Below are positions 44,144 through 52,494 of a stretch of 64,000 nt of DNA, piece after piece (position 1 is the first letter of the stretch; every line of letters starts with the position of its first letter). This DNA comes from Scandinavium sp036271055 (GTDB lineage: Bacteria > Pseudomonadota > Gammaproteobacteria > Enterobacterales > Enterobacteriaceae). Made by a program: the position numbers and the translations under genes. The notes under the pieces are model-generated. The model had not been told where the DNA came from. It ran no database searches and saw only the letters and a list, made by a program, of their open reading frames with translations. The stretch spans positions 62,001 to 126,000 of the forward strand of contig NZ_DATBBJ010000100.1 of assembly GCF_036271055.1 (NCBI RefSeq), written 5' to 3'.

Positions 44144-45588
44144 GACCGCTCCGCAATATCATCCAACAAATGCTGAACCAGCAACGGAATCGGTCTTCCC
44201 GATGCCACACTTCTGCCACCTTCACGCCACAACGCTGTGCCACTGATATCCAGATGCGCCCACGGAATGTCCGATGGGCAGAAATGATGCAGGAGCCACG
44301 CCGCCGATGAACTGATCGCCGCGTTGTTGGTGGGTGTGTTGCACAGATCGGCAATCGCGCTTTCGGTCTGTTTTTTCATGCGTGCGTCGAGCGGCAGCGA
44401 CCATACTTCGTCGCCGCTTTGTTTCCCTGCGCGGGTCAGATGGTCACGCAATAATTCGTTTTGCGTGAACAGGCCGCTAAGCTCATAGCCCAGTGCTTTC
44501 ACCACTGCACCTGTCAGCGTTGCCATGTCGATAATGAAATGGGTTTTCTCATGACGCTGACTGGTCCAGGCGATAGCGTCGGCTAACACCAGGCGGCCTT
44601 CGGCGTCGGTATTGTTGATTTCGACGGTCAGGCCATTGCAGGCGCGTGCCACGCTGCCGGGTTGCATGGCGTTCGGGCCAATGGCGTTTTCTGCGAGTGC
44701 CAGCACGCCCATTACTCGCACTGGAAGCGCAAGTTCAGCCACACTCAGCATCAGTCCGAGCACGTTCGCCGCGCCGCACATGTCATATTTCATGGTGTAC
44801 ATGCCTGCGCCTTCTTTCAGCCACAGTCCACCGGTATCGAACGTAATCCCTTTGCCGACATAGCTGCGCACCGGGCCGTCTTTTACGCCGTCATAATGGA
44901 TCGCCAGCAGGCGAGGAGGGCGTGACGAACCTTTGCCGACTGCATGCAAAAGCCCCAATCCTTGTTCCTGAATGGCTTTTTCATCCAGCACTTCGCAGCG
45001 CAGTGCCGGGAATTGGACGCACAGGCGTAGCGCTTCCTCGACCACAAACTGTGGCGTACAAGTTTCCGATGGGATATCTGCCAGCCGACGCGCGGCGAGC
45101 ATTCCGTTGGCGACGGCGTGTTGTTTTAGGAAGGCATCCTGCAAAGTTTCCCGTTGTAACGGCAGGCAGAATCCGGCCAGCGTTTTGACCCTCAATCTCT
45201 TATCGCTCGTTGTTTTCAGCCCCAAATCTTCCAGCGAATGATCGAGATTGAAGAACCCGCGTAGCACCGAATCGCGCACGTTGGTTTCTGTCAGCAACGT
45301 ACAGTCGAGCACGATGTTTTCACTACAAGGCGCTTTGAACAACGGGCGTAAATGAGTCAGCAGGGCATCGGTCAGCGTGTCATGCCATGCTGAATCAGGA
45401 ATCAGCGTGATACGGGCAAAGGGTGCGCAACCATAGCGGCTGTCAGCCAGTTCACCTTTTTTTGCCTGGGCCGCCATCTCCGCGAGAGCGGGAATATCCC
45501 ACGTGGCCAGCAGCGGGCTGTCGGGCGAGGCAATCAAATGACTGCCGTGCGGTATGGTGGAAGGCTCAGTGATTAAACGGTATTCCAT
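44140..45588 (-). CDS. M17 leucyl-aminopeptidase-type peptidase (accessory)
   Basis: Cytoplasmic two-metal aminopeptidase, 482 residues, no signal peptide. All catalytic residues are present with PepA spacing (offset 24): Lys246, Asp251, Asp269, Asp328, Glu330, plus Lys258 and Arg332. The N-terminal 150 residues differ from PepA and PepB, so specificity may differ. It is the third gene of a tight operon: its ATG lies three bases after the asparaginase stop, and its GAGGAG ribosome site overlaps that stop codon. In this context I infer a role in trimming peptide or glycopeptide substrates so that the neighbouring asparaginase can act, but that is not shown by the sequence. Confidence 0.88.
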   Translation of the reverse strand: MEYRLITEPSTIPHGSHLIASPDSPLLATWDIPALAEMAAQAKKGELADSRYGCAPFARITLIPDSAWHDTLTDALLTHLRPLFKAPCSENIVLDCTLLTETNVRDSVLRGFFNLDHSLEDLGLKTTSDKRLRVKTLAGFCLPLQRETLQDAFLKQHAVANGMLAARRLADIPSETCTPQFVVEEALRLCVQFPALRCEVLDEKAIQEQGLGLLHAVGKGSSRPPRLLAIHYDGVKDGPVRSYVGKGITFDTGGLWLKEGAGMYTMKYDMCGAANVLGLMLSVAELALPVRVMGVLALAENAIGPNAMQPGSVARACNGLTVEINNTDAEGRLVLADAIAWTSQRHEKTHFIIDMATLTGAVVKALGYELSGLFTQNELLRDHLTRAGKQSGDEVWSLPLDARMKKQTESAIADLCNTPTNNAAISSSAAWLLHHFCPSDIPWAHLDISGTALWREGGRSVASGRPIPLLVQHLLDDIAERS

Positions 45589-45591
45589 GGT

Positions 45592-46545
45592 TTACTCCTC
45601 AATCGGGGCGCGAATGCGCGCGGCATAGGCCTGCATCCATTCGTCATCCACCGGCTGGTAGTGTGTTTTTTCCTGTCGGCGTTCGGCGAGATACACGGTC
45701 AGCGGCTGTTTTTCTGACGCGACGACAAACGAGAAGGTTTTGATATTGGTGGCTGCACCAAATTCGCCGTGACGATTCATGCATACCACCGAAAGATCGC
45801 CGACACGCCCAAAGCGCGACATCAGTTTGTCCTCCAGTTCGAATACCACCGAATCAGCAGCATCCTGCGGCGTCATGCCACCCGCCATGCGGCGCACGAT
45901 TTCATAGCTGGTGCAGCCTTTCATCAGATCTTCACCAACGCCCGTTGCGGTTGCCGCGCCCGTTTCACTGTCGCAATAAAAACCGGAGCCCATGATCGGC
46001 GAGTCGCCAACGCGCCCGCGTTTTTTCATAAACAAGCCGCTGGTGGAAGTGGCGACGCTCATTGAACCTTGTTTGTCGAGACCGATAATACCGACGGTGT
46101 CGTGACCGTCGTACGGGCTGAGGCCTTTATCAAGCGTTTCGCGACAGCGTTTGCGGTAATGCTGCATCGCGCGGTCGGTCAGCATGGTTTTCTCGGCGAA
46201 GCCCTGTTCCAGCGCCCATTCGCGTGCGCCCTGGCCGACCAGCAGCGAATTGTAGCGCTGGCGGCTGAGTGCTTGCGCCACCCGCACGGGATTAGCAATA
46301 TCAATCAGATTACCGACCGCGCCAAAGGCCAGGGTGTCGCCGTCCATAAAGGCGGCGTCCAGTTCCACTTCGCCGTTTTCGGTCGGCAGGCCACCGTATC
46401 CCACGGATTTGTAGAATGGAAAGTCTTCAACGGCAACAACGGCATCCACCACGGCGGTGGACGCGGCTCTCCCTGCGGCCAGCGCCGACGCTGATTCGGT
46501 CACACCTTCCAGCGCCATACGCCAGGTTGCAATAATTCCCCACAT
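45592..46545 (-). CDS. Glycosylasparaginase / isoaspartyl-peptidase family Ntn hydrolase
   Basis: Predicted N4-(beta-N-acetylglucosaminyl)-L-asparaginase, which splits the sugar-asparagine bond to give aspartate and an amino sugar. The product is 317 residues. The autocatalytic cleavage site is the motif GHDTVGII, giving Thr150 as the nucleophile of the beta subunit, as in glycosylasparaginases; a downstream GVGEDLMK and GCTSYEIVRRM fit the family. No signal peptide, so the enzyme is cytoplasmic and the substrate must be imported. It starts two bases after the EIIC stop, with AGGAG inside the EIIC end. Asparaginase or isoaspartyl-peptidase activity is the main alternative. Confidence 0.87.
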   Translation of the reverse strand: MWGIIATWRMALEGVTESASALAAGRAASTAVVDAVVAVEDFPFYKSVGYGGLPTENGEVELDAAFMDGDTLAFGAVGNLIDIANPVRVAQALSRQRYNSLLVGQGAREWALEQGFAEKTMLTDRAMQHYRKRCRETLDKGLSPYDGHDTVGIIGLDKQGSMSVATSTSGLFMKKRGRVGDSPIMGSGFYCDSETGAATATGVGEDLMKGCTSYEIVRRMAGGMTPQDAADSVVFELEDKLMSRFGRVGDLSVVCMNRHGEFGAATNIKTFSFVVASEKQPLTVYLAERRQEKTHYQPVDDEWMQAYAARIRAPIEE

Positions 46546-46547
46546 CG

Positions 46548-47867
46548 TTACGACTCCTGTTTTGCCAACTGGCGGGTTTCATGTTCGGTAGCAATTTCCG
46601 CCGCGCGATACTGCTTGTCGAGAATGCGCATAAACGGCAGATAGAGCATTGCTCCAATCAATAAATTCAGTATTTGCATTACGCTGCCGGAGAGGTGTCC
46701 GGTGACGATAAAGCCGCTCAAGACCGGTGGCAGCGTCCATGGAATGAATACGCCAGTCGTCACCGCCACTGCGCCGATTTTCATCGCTACGTATTGAATA
46801 GTCACCAGAACGAGCGGCACGAGGTTAAACGGGATCAGCATGATCGGGTTCATGATGACAGGTAGCCCAAACAGCACGGGTTCATTGATGTTAAAGATGG
46901 ATGCCCCCGCGCCAAGACGCGCCACTTCACGCATGTTTTTGCTGCGAGCGAAGATCAGCATTGCGATCACCAGAGACAGCGTCGCACCCGCGCCGCCCAT
47001 CCAGATCATGTCGAAGAACTGCTCGGTAATGATGTGTGGCGGGGTGACGCCTGCCTGAATGGCGGCGATGTTGTCGGTCTGATTTTCCATCCAGAGTGGG
47101 CGAATAATGCCGTTGATCATCGAGCCGGAGTTAATGCCGACCGACCACAAAATGGTGATGCTGAATACCGTCATCAGTGCGCCAAAATAAGACGTGCCAT
47201 AGTGACGCACCGGAGTGGCAACCACTTCATAGATGAACTGGTGAATGGTGTTGTAGTGGGTGTTTTCAAAGCCAATGCGGATTACCAGCACCAGGATCAT
47301 CACCACCAGCGCCGGGATCAGCGCTGCGAAAGATTCCTGCACCGCAGGCGGCACACCATCCGGCATTTTGATGACCAGCTTTTTGCGTTTCAGCCAGCAG
47401 AACAATTCGGTCCACAGCAGTGAGCCGATCATCGCCACGAACAGTCCTTTGCTGCCGATCCACTCAACCGGTATCACGGTAATGCCGCCGTTTTCCGCGA
47501 CTTTGATAAACGGCGTGAGGATAAGGAAACTCACCAGCGCCAGAATGCCGCAGGAGACGCGGTCCTCTTTGTAATGCTCCGCCAGTCGGAAGGCCACGAG
47601 GAAACTGACAAACAGCGACATCGTGGAGAACACGGCGTTAAACGGGATCTCTACGATGCTGCTCCAGCTGTCACCAAAGGTATGAGACATAAACTGCTGA
47701 TAGCCCTGATTCGGGAACGACGAAATCACCAACAGGATCGAGCCGACGATAATAAACGGCATAAACGAAACGTACGCACCGCGAATGGCGCAAAGATGGC
47801 GCTGCTGCGCGGCTTTCGCCGCCAACGGCATCAGTTTTGCTTCTAAAAATCCCAGAACATTGTTCAT
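46548..47867 (-). CDS. PTS permease EIIC, cellobiose/lactose family
   Basis: Membrane component of a phosphotransferase system, 439 residues with about ten hydrophobic segments. The typical EIIC start MNNVLGFLEAKLMPLA and the signature GAGASIFNINEPVLFGLPV are seen. The start at 47867 has a GGAG site seven bases upstream; the longer frame to 47939 has none and crosses the regulatory gap. No EIIA or EIIB gene is nearby, so it must borrow them, perhaps from a chitobiose or cellobiose system. It is the first gene of the operon with the asparaginase and aminopeptidase, so its substrate may be a beta-linked amino-sugar conjugate. Confidence 0.9.
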   Translation of the reverse strand: MNNVLGFLEAKLMPLAAKAAQQRHLCAIRGAYVSFMPFIIVGSILLVISSFPNQGYQQFMSHTFGDSWSSIVEIPFNAVFSTMSLFVSFLVAFRLAEHYKEDRVSCGILALVSFLILTPFIKVAENGGITVIPVEWIGSKGLFVAMIGSLLWTELFCWLKRKKLVIKMPDGVPPAVQESFAALIPALVVMILVLVIRIGFENTHYNTIHQFIYEVVATPVRHYGTSYFGALMTVFSITILWSVGINSGSMINGIIRPLWMENQTDNIAAIQAGVTPPHIITEQFFDMIWMGGAGATLSLVIAMLIFARSKNMREVARLGAGASIFNINEPVLFGLPVIMNPIMLIPFNLVPLVLVTIQYVAMKIGAVAVTTGVFIPWTLPPVLSGFIVTGHLSGSVMQILNLLIGAMLYLPFMRILDKQYRAAEIATEHETRQLAKQES

Positions 47868-47912
47868 TTTGAGCTCCGCACGAGACTGACGATTGGGTTG
47901 TGTGTTATGACT

Positions 47913-47955
47913 ACCGATTATCAGTGAAAGGTTGAGCATGAAAGGTGAAATCGGT
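47913..47955. promoter_or_regulatory. Repeat-rich control region between EIIC and the divergent DNA-binding gene
   Basis: The 155-base divergent gap holds two direct copies of TGAAAGGT (47925-47932 and 47939-47946, 14 bases apart) framed by the inverted pair ACCGAT (47913-47918) and ATCGGT (47950-47955). This looks like a bound site for a regulator, perhaps the adjacent gene product. Binding is inferred only. Confidence 0.4.
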
Positions 47956-48022
47956 CACAACGCCAGCGCGTCAATCATGTAAGTCTCACAAGATTGGTTT
48001 GATTTGAATTCAGGAGCAGGCG

Positions 48023-48838
48023 ATGGAAATTAAGCTGCACGCCAATGCCACTACCACACCCCGCGTGCGTCGTTATCTACAGCAGTCCGATAAAAGCGAC
48101 CGTGAGCTGGCAAAAGAGTTGGGGATCTCGGTGACGACCGTGCGGCGCTGGCGTCATCGCGAACAGACGGGCGATCGGCACACTACGCCAAATGTGATAC
48201 ACAAAGCGATGAGACAGGAGCAAGTGGCGCTGGTCAATGTCTTGCGCGACACGCTGCAAGCGCCGCTCGATGAACTTCTGTTTATGGTGAATGACGGGCT
48301 AGGTATTCCGGTTTCACGCGCCACGCTGAACCGTTATTTACGTCCTGCGCATCAGCGGGAAAAAGGTACGCTGCAAGGGAAGAGGGCGCTAAAAGCGGGT
48401 GTATTGCCAGATACACTCACGTTGCACTATCGGCGGTTGTCGATGACCATGGACGACGGCGGCGATCATCATCTGCTATGGGCGCGCGAACCAGTGAGCG
48501 GCTGGTGTCACGCTCGGGTCTATTCCGGGATTTCGCTTCCCCTGGTCAAAAACTGGCTGAACGACACGCTGGCGTGTTGCCCGGCTGATATTCAATGTCT
48601 TGAGACTGAATTGGTAAAATGGCTGGGTATTGAGATGCCGGGCATGACTGTTTTTTGCCAGTCAAAGACCTGCGCGAACACCATTTTCTTTACTGATGCT
48701 TTGCAAACGCTGGTGCCTGCGGCAACGGAGCCGGATGAATTAGTGCAGCGATTGTGCGAACTGTGGAATACCGGGAAAACGCAGAAGAAGCTTGGGGAAT
48801 GTACGCCGCAGGCATTTCTGGAAGCGCTGCGGCGATAG
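48023..48838 (+). CDS. IS481-transposase-like DNA-binding protein, apparently domesticated
   Basis: Product of 271 residues. The N-terminal part (about 12-60) is a helix-turn-helix, SDRELAKELGISVTTVRRWRHRE, of the kind that opens IS481-family transposases, followed by their TLQAPLDELL and VSRATLNRYLR region. The middle (about 130-195) aligns with the RNase-H-like core, but the expected acidic catalytic residues are not in place: histidine-arginine text LHYRRL replaces the first Asp, and LETE replaces LTDNG. The segment with the third catalytic Glu is missing. The end, ELWNTGKTQKKLGECTPQAFLEAL, matches the transposase tail. No terminal repeats are seen. Alignment is from memory. Divergent from the EIIC operon with a good AGGAG site, so a regulatory role is likely. 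Confidence 0.75.
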   Translation: MEIKLHANATTTPRVRRYLQQSDKSDRELAKELGISVTTVRRWRHREQTGDRHTTPNVIHKAMRQEQVALVNVLRDTLQAPLDELLFMVNDGLGIPVSRATLNRYLRPAHQREKGTLQGKRALKAGVLPDTLTLHYRRLSMTMDDGGDHHLLWAREPVSGWCHARVYSGISLPLVKNWLNDTLACCPADIQCLETELVKWLGIEMPGMTVFCQSKTCANTIFFTDALQTLVPAATEPDELVQRLCELWNTGKTQKKLGECTPQAFLEALRR

Positions 48839-48840
48839 AA

Positions 48841-49197
48841 TTAGATAATTTCCAGCACCTGTTCCGGTGGACGACCAATCCGCGCCTGACCGTTTTTCAC
48901 CACAATTGGGCGCTCAATCAGCTTTGGATGAGCCATCATCGCATCAATCAAGGCGCTCTCGCTGAGCGTGCTGTCGTCCAGGTTCAGCTCTTTGTAGAGA
49001 TCTTCTTTCTGGCGCATCAGTTCACGGGCGCTGCTCATGCCGAGCATTTTCAGCAGGTTTTTGATCGTCGCTGCATCCGGTGGTGTATCGAGATACACCA
49101 CCACCTCTGGTTCAACGCCGTTATCTTTCAGTAGGGCTAAGGTTTCGCGGCTCTTGGAGCAACGTGGGTTATGGTAAATCGTAACCGCATGACTCAT
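48841..49197 (-). CDS. yfgD: YfgD, ArsC-family arsenate reductase-like protein
   Basis: Thioredoxin-fold protein of 118 residues. The ArsC-type Cys13 is in NPRCSKSR, with further arginines of the active site in the C-terminal half (RPIVV, RIGRP). Glutaredoxin-dependent arsenate reduction is the family activity; the chromosomal YfgD clade without arsB/arsR neighbours may do something else. It follows bepA, nine bases after its stop, and ends two bases from the transposase-like gene. Confidence 0.92.
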   Translation of the reverse strand: MSHAVTIYHNPRCSKSRETLALLKDNGVEPEVVVYLDTPPDAATIKNLLKMLGMSSARELMRQKEDLYKELNLDDSTLSESALIDAMMAHPKLIERPIVVKNGQARIGRPPEQVLEII

Positions 49198-49206
49198 CGG
49201 GTGTCC

Positions 49207-50670
49207 TTACATCTTCATATAGGGTTTAAATGTTTCCTGCAACTGACGGAACTGGTCGATTCGCGCGTCGTAGCGGGCCTGTTGCAGACTGCCAAGCTTC
49301 ACCTGTGAACTGGCACTGCTGAGCAGCGAAATCGCCTGATCGAGCCGTCCTACCAGCGCCATGCCTTCCGCACGCGCCGCCAGTTCCTGATCGCGATTAC
49401 CGAGCTTGCCTTCGGCCTGCGCCAGTAAATCCCAGCCGTTGGAATCATCTTTGTAGGTAAAGGTGTAGCGGTTAAGCAGCGTCGCTGCTTCTGCTGGTTT
49501 GCCTGATTCAAGCAGGGCGTTAGCCAGATTCAATTGCAGTACCGGGTTGATGCGCAGATCTTTCGCCGCTTTCAGGCGATTGACCGCTTCATCGGGCTTG
49601 TTCTGTCCCAGTGAAATGTCCGTCGCGAGATCAAGATACCAGGTATTTTGCGGATTTGCGGCCAGCAGCGGCTGCAATTGTTTGCTGGCTTCACCAAAGT
49701 TATTCGCTTCCATTGCCAGCAGGGCGCGACCATATTGCGCGGCGTGCTGTTCGCGGATATTGCCCTTTGACCAGCCGTCGAGCAGGTCAGTTCTCAGCTG
49801 GTTTTGCCCGTTGTTGTACATGCCAAGCGTACGCGCTTTTGCCATGTAAAAATCTTCCGAAGATTGCGTGACCACCGGGCGCATTTGGTTGGCGCGGTTG
49901 CGCGCATCCGCCAGACGGCTTTCCGGCAAGGGGTGCGTCAGCAGCATTTCAGGTGGTTTCGACGAATAGCGTGACTGGTCCATCAACTTATCCATAAACT
50001 GCGGCATGCCCTGCGGATCGAAACCCGAGCGTTGCAGCACCTGAATCCCGATTCGGTCGGCTTCTTCTTCGTTCTGTCGCGTGAAGCTAATCAGCCCCTG
50101 TTGTGTGCCTGCCAGCGTACCGGTCAACGCCGCCATCCCGGCCTGCGGGCTTGCCATTGCCAGCAGAATCGAACCGAGCGCGCCCACCCAGGTCAGCGGC
50201 GCATTGCGCTTCTGATCTTCCATCGCACGGGCGAGGTGGCGTTGGGTAACGTGTGAAATTTCATGCGCCATTACCGACGCCAGTTGGCTTTCGGTATCGG
50301 CATAGCGGAACAACGCCGAGTGCAGCACCACATTCCCGCCAAAGAAGGCGAAGGCGTTCAGCTCGTCGTTATTGATTAAAAAGAAATGGAACGGAGTGCG
50401 CACCGAATTGGCATGTGACACCAGGCGCATACCAAGACCGTTAATGTACTGAACCAAAAGTGGGTCATTGATAAGCGGCGCGCTGCCGCGCAGTTGGCGT
50501 ACGTAATAGTCGCCCATCTGCATCTCTTGCCCGATGGAAAGTGTGCTTCCTGCGGTCGTGCCGATATCTGGCAGTGAATCTGCGGAGTCCGCAAAGGCGG
50601 GCAATGCCTGGCCCAGGGTCAACGACGCGATGAGAGTCGCAACCAGCGTTTTCTTTAACTGCCTGAACAT
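49207..50670 (-). CDS. bepA: BepA, periplasmic M48 metalloprotease and chaperone for OM assembly
   Basis: Product of 487 residues with a cleavable signal peptide (about 1-27, ending ALPAFADS). The zinc motif HEISH gives His136, Glu137 and His140. The C-terminal half is a TPR domain. In E. coli BepA degrades stalled LptD and BamA and aids LptD maturation. It is transcribed with yfgD, and divergent from perM over a 223-base gap. Confidence 0.96.
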   Translation of the reverse strand: MFRQLKKTLVATLIASLTLGQALPAFADSADSLPDIGTTAGSTLSIGQEMQMGDYYVRQLRGSAPLINDPLLVQYINGLGMRLVSHANSVRTPFHFFLINNDELNAFAFFGGNVVLHSALFRYADTESQLASVMAHEISHVTQRHLARAMEDQKRNAPLTWVGALGSILLAMASPQAGMAALTGTLAGTQQGLISFTRQNEEEADRIGIQVLQRSGFDPQGMPQFMDKLMDQSRYSSKPPEMLLTHPLPESRLADARNRANQMRPVVTQSSEDFYMAKARTLGMYNNGQNQLRTDLLDGWSKGNIREQHAAQYGRALLAMEANNFGEASKQLQPLLAANPQNTWYLDLATDISLGQNKPDEAVNRLKAAKDLRINPVLQLNLANALLESGKPAEAATLLNRYTFTYKDDSNGWDLLAQAEGKLGNRDQELAARAEGMALVGRLDQAISLLSSASSQVKLGSLQQARYDARIDQFRQLQETFKPYMKM

Positions 50671-50893
50671 AGCTCGGTCCTGTATGTTGGGTGTGCCAGT
50701 TTGACCGACAACGCGGCGTAACGTTCCACTGTCGGCTGCCCTGGCAGTTTAGCTGTCTGCGGCACGGCTGAAAACACCCTTACGCGACTTTTGCTACAGG
50801 GTGCGGTGTAAGACAAAAAGCGCAGGCAATTTTGTGACATTTCGATACAATTCACGCGGGCCTTTTGCCCGCCATTCAGGGAACGGTGTAGTT

Positions 50894-51958
50894 ATGCTCG
50901 AAATGTTAATGCAGTGGTATCGTCGTCGTTTCAGCGACCCGGAAGCGATAGCGCTGCTGGTCATTCTGCTTGCCGGGTTCGGCATTCTCTTCTTTTTCAG
51001 TGGGCTGCTCGCACCGCTTCTGGTAGCGATTGTGCTCGCGTATCTGCTCGAATGGCCGACCGTTCGTCTCGAGCGCATTGGCTGTTCGCGCGGCCTGGCA
51101 ACGTCCATCGTGCTGGTGCTGTTTGTTGGCGTCGTGATGTTGATGGCCTTTGTCGTCATGCCTGTGGCATGGCAACAGGGCATCAATTTAATCCGCGATA
51201 TGCCGGGGATGCTCAATAAATTGTCTGATTATGCCGCCACGCTGCCGCGTCGTTATCCGGCGTTGATGGACGCAGGCATTATTGATGCGATGGCCGAAAA
51301 CATGCGTGGCCGCATGCTGACGATGGGCGATTCGGTGGTGAAATATTCCCTCGCCTCGCTGGTGGGGCTGCTGACGCTGGCGGTCTATCTGGTGCTGGTG
51401 CCGCTGATGGTGTTCTTCCTGCTGAAAGATAAAGAACAGATGCTTAACGCCGTGCGCCGTGTGCTGCCGCGCAATCGCGGGTTGGCAGGGCAGGTGTGGA
51501 AGGAGATGAACCAGCAGATAACCAACTATATCCGTGGCAAAGTACTGGAGATGATTGTGGTCGGCATTGCCACCTGGATTGGTTTCCGCTTGTTTGGCCT
51601 CAACTATTCGCTGCTGCTGGCGGTGCTGGTGGGCGTGTCGGTGCTGATCCCTTATATTGGTGCGTTTGTGGTGACCATTCCGGTGGTCTTTGTGGCGCTG
51701 TTCCAGTTCGGTCTTGGCTCCGAATTCTGGAGTCTGTTTGCCGTGTACCTGATTATTCAGGGTCTCGATGGCAATCTGCTGGTGCCGGTACTGTTCTCCG
51801 AAGCGGTGAATCTACACCCGCTGGTGATTATTCTCTCGGTGGTGATTTTCGGCGGACTGTGGGGCTTTTGGGGCGTGTTCTTTGCTATCCCGCTGGCAAC
51901 GCTTGTCAAAGCGGTGGTTCATGCCTGGCCGGACAGTCCGGCGATTGTGGAAGAATAA
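50894..51958 (+). CDS. perM: PerM (YfgO), AI-2E family permease-like protein
   Basis: Integral membrane protein of 354 residues of the AI-2E transporter superfamily, with about seven to eight hydrophobic segments. The start MLEMLMQWYRRRF at 50894 matches the family; the frame is open 93 bases further upstream. The DUF20-type core (IPYIGAF and DGNLLVPVLFSEAVNLHPLVI) is clear. The physiological substrate is not established for this clade. Ends at a bidirectional terminator shared with bcp. Confidence 0.94.
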   Translation: MLEMLMQWYRRRFSDPEAIALLVILLAGFGILFFFSGLLAPLLVAIVLAYLLEWPTVRLERIGCSRGLATSIVLVLFVGVVMLMAFVVMPVAWQQGINLIRDMPGMLNKLSDYAATLPRRYPALMDAGIIDAMAENMRGRMLTMGDSVVKYSLASLVGLLTLAVYLVLVPLMVFFLLKDKEQMLNAVRRVLPRNRGLAGQVWKEMNQQITNYIRGKVLEMIVVGIATWIGFRLFGLNYSLLLAVLVGVSVLIPYIGAFVVTIPVVFVALFQFGLGSEFWSLFAVYLIIQGLDGNLLVPVLFSEAVNLHPLVIILSVVIFGGLWGFWGVFFAIPLATLVKAVVHAWPDSPAIVEE

Positions 51959-51973
51959 GCTGGCTTAGAAATG

Positions 51974-52009
51974 AAAAAGGCCCGTTGGCGATGAGCGAAC
52001 GGGCCTTTT
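51974..52009. terminator. Bidirectional terminator between perM and bcp
   Basis: Twelve-base perfect stem AAAAGGCCCGTT / AACGGGCCTTTT with an eleven-base loop, flanked by A on one side and T on the other, placed between convergent genes. Confidence 0.9.
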
Positions 52010-52023
52010 GCTTACTGGTGTTA

Positions 52024-52494
52024 TCAGGCGTTTTCTTTCAGCCAGTTCAGCACTACATCGTGGTGATTGCTGGTTTTGAAATCGTCGAATACGTGCTCGA
52101 CTTTGCCGCTACCGTCGACCAGGAAGCTGATGCGATGAATGCCGTCGTAGGTTTTGCCCATGAAGGACTTCTCGCCCCAGATGCCAAACTGTTCGCAGAC
52201 CTGATGGTCTTCATCAGAGAGCAGGGTAAAATTCAGCAGTTCTTTTTCGACAAAACGGGAGAGCTTTTCCGGCTTGTCAGTGCTAATACCCAGCACCTCA
52301 ACACCCGCTTTTTTGAGCTCATCCATATTATCGCGTAAGCCACAGGCCTGCACGGTGCAGCCCGGGGTCATGGCTTTCGGGTAGAAATAAACCAGAACAC
52401 GCTGTCCCTGGAAGTCGGTTAAATTTACTTGCTCGCCGTCTTGATCAGGCAAGCTAAATTTCGGTGCGAGATCACCGGCTTTCAGTGGGGTCAT
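52024..52494 (-). CDS. bcp: Bcp, thioredoxin-dependent thiol peroxidase
   Basis: Peroxiredoxin of the BCP/PrxQ group that reduces hydrogen and lipid peroxides. The product is 156 residues. The peroxidatic Cys46 is in MTPGCTVQ and the resolving Cys51 is five residues later, as in BCP. Its ATG overlaps the gcvR stop by one base (TAATG), so the two are co-transcribed and coupled. Confidence 0.97.
   Translation of the reverse strand: MTPLKAGDLAPKFSLPDQDGEQVNLTDFQGQRVLVYFYPKAMTPGCTVQACGLRDNMDELKKAGVEVLGISTDKPEKLSRFVEKELLNFTLLSDEDHQVCEQFGIWGEKSFMGKTYDGIHRISFLVDGSGKVEHVFDDFKTSNHHDVVLNWLKENA

Noticed and set aside
51496..52338. 280-codon frame running from perM into the opposite strand of bcp
   Set aside because: It crosses the bidirectional terminator and overlaps two conserved genes in wrong frames.
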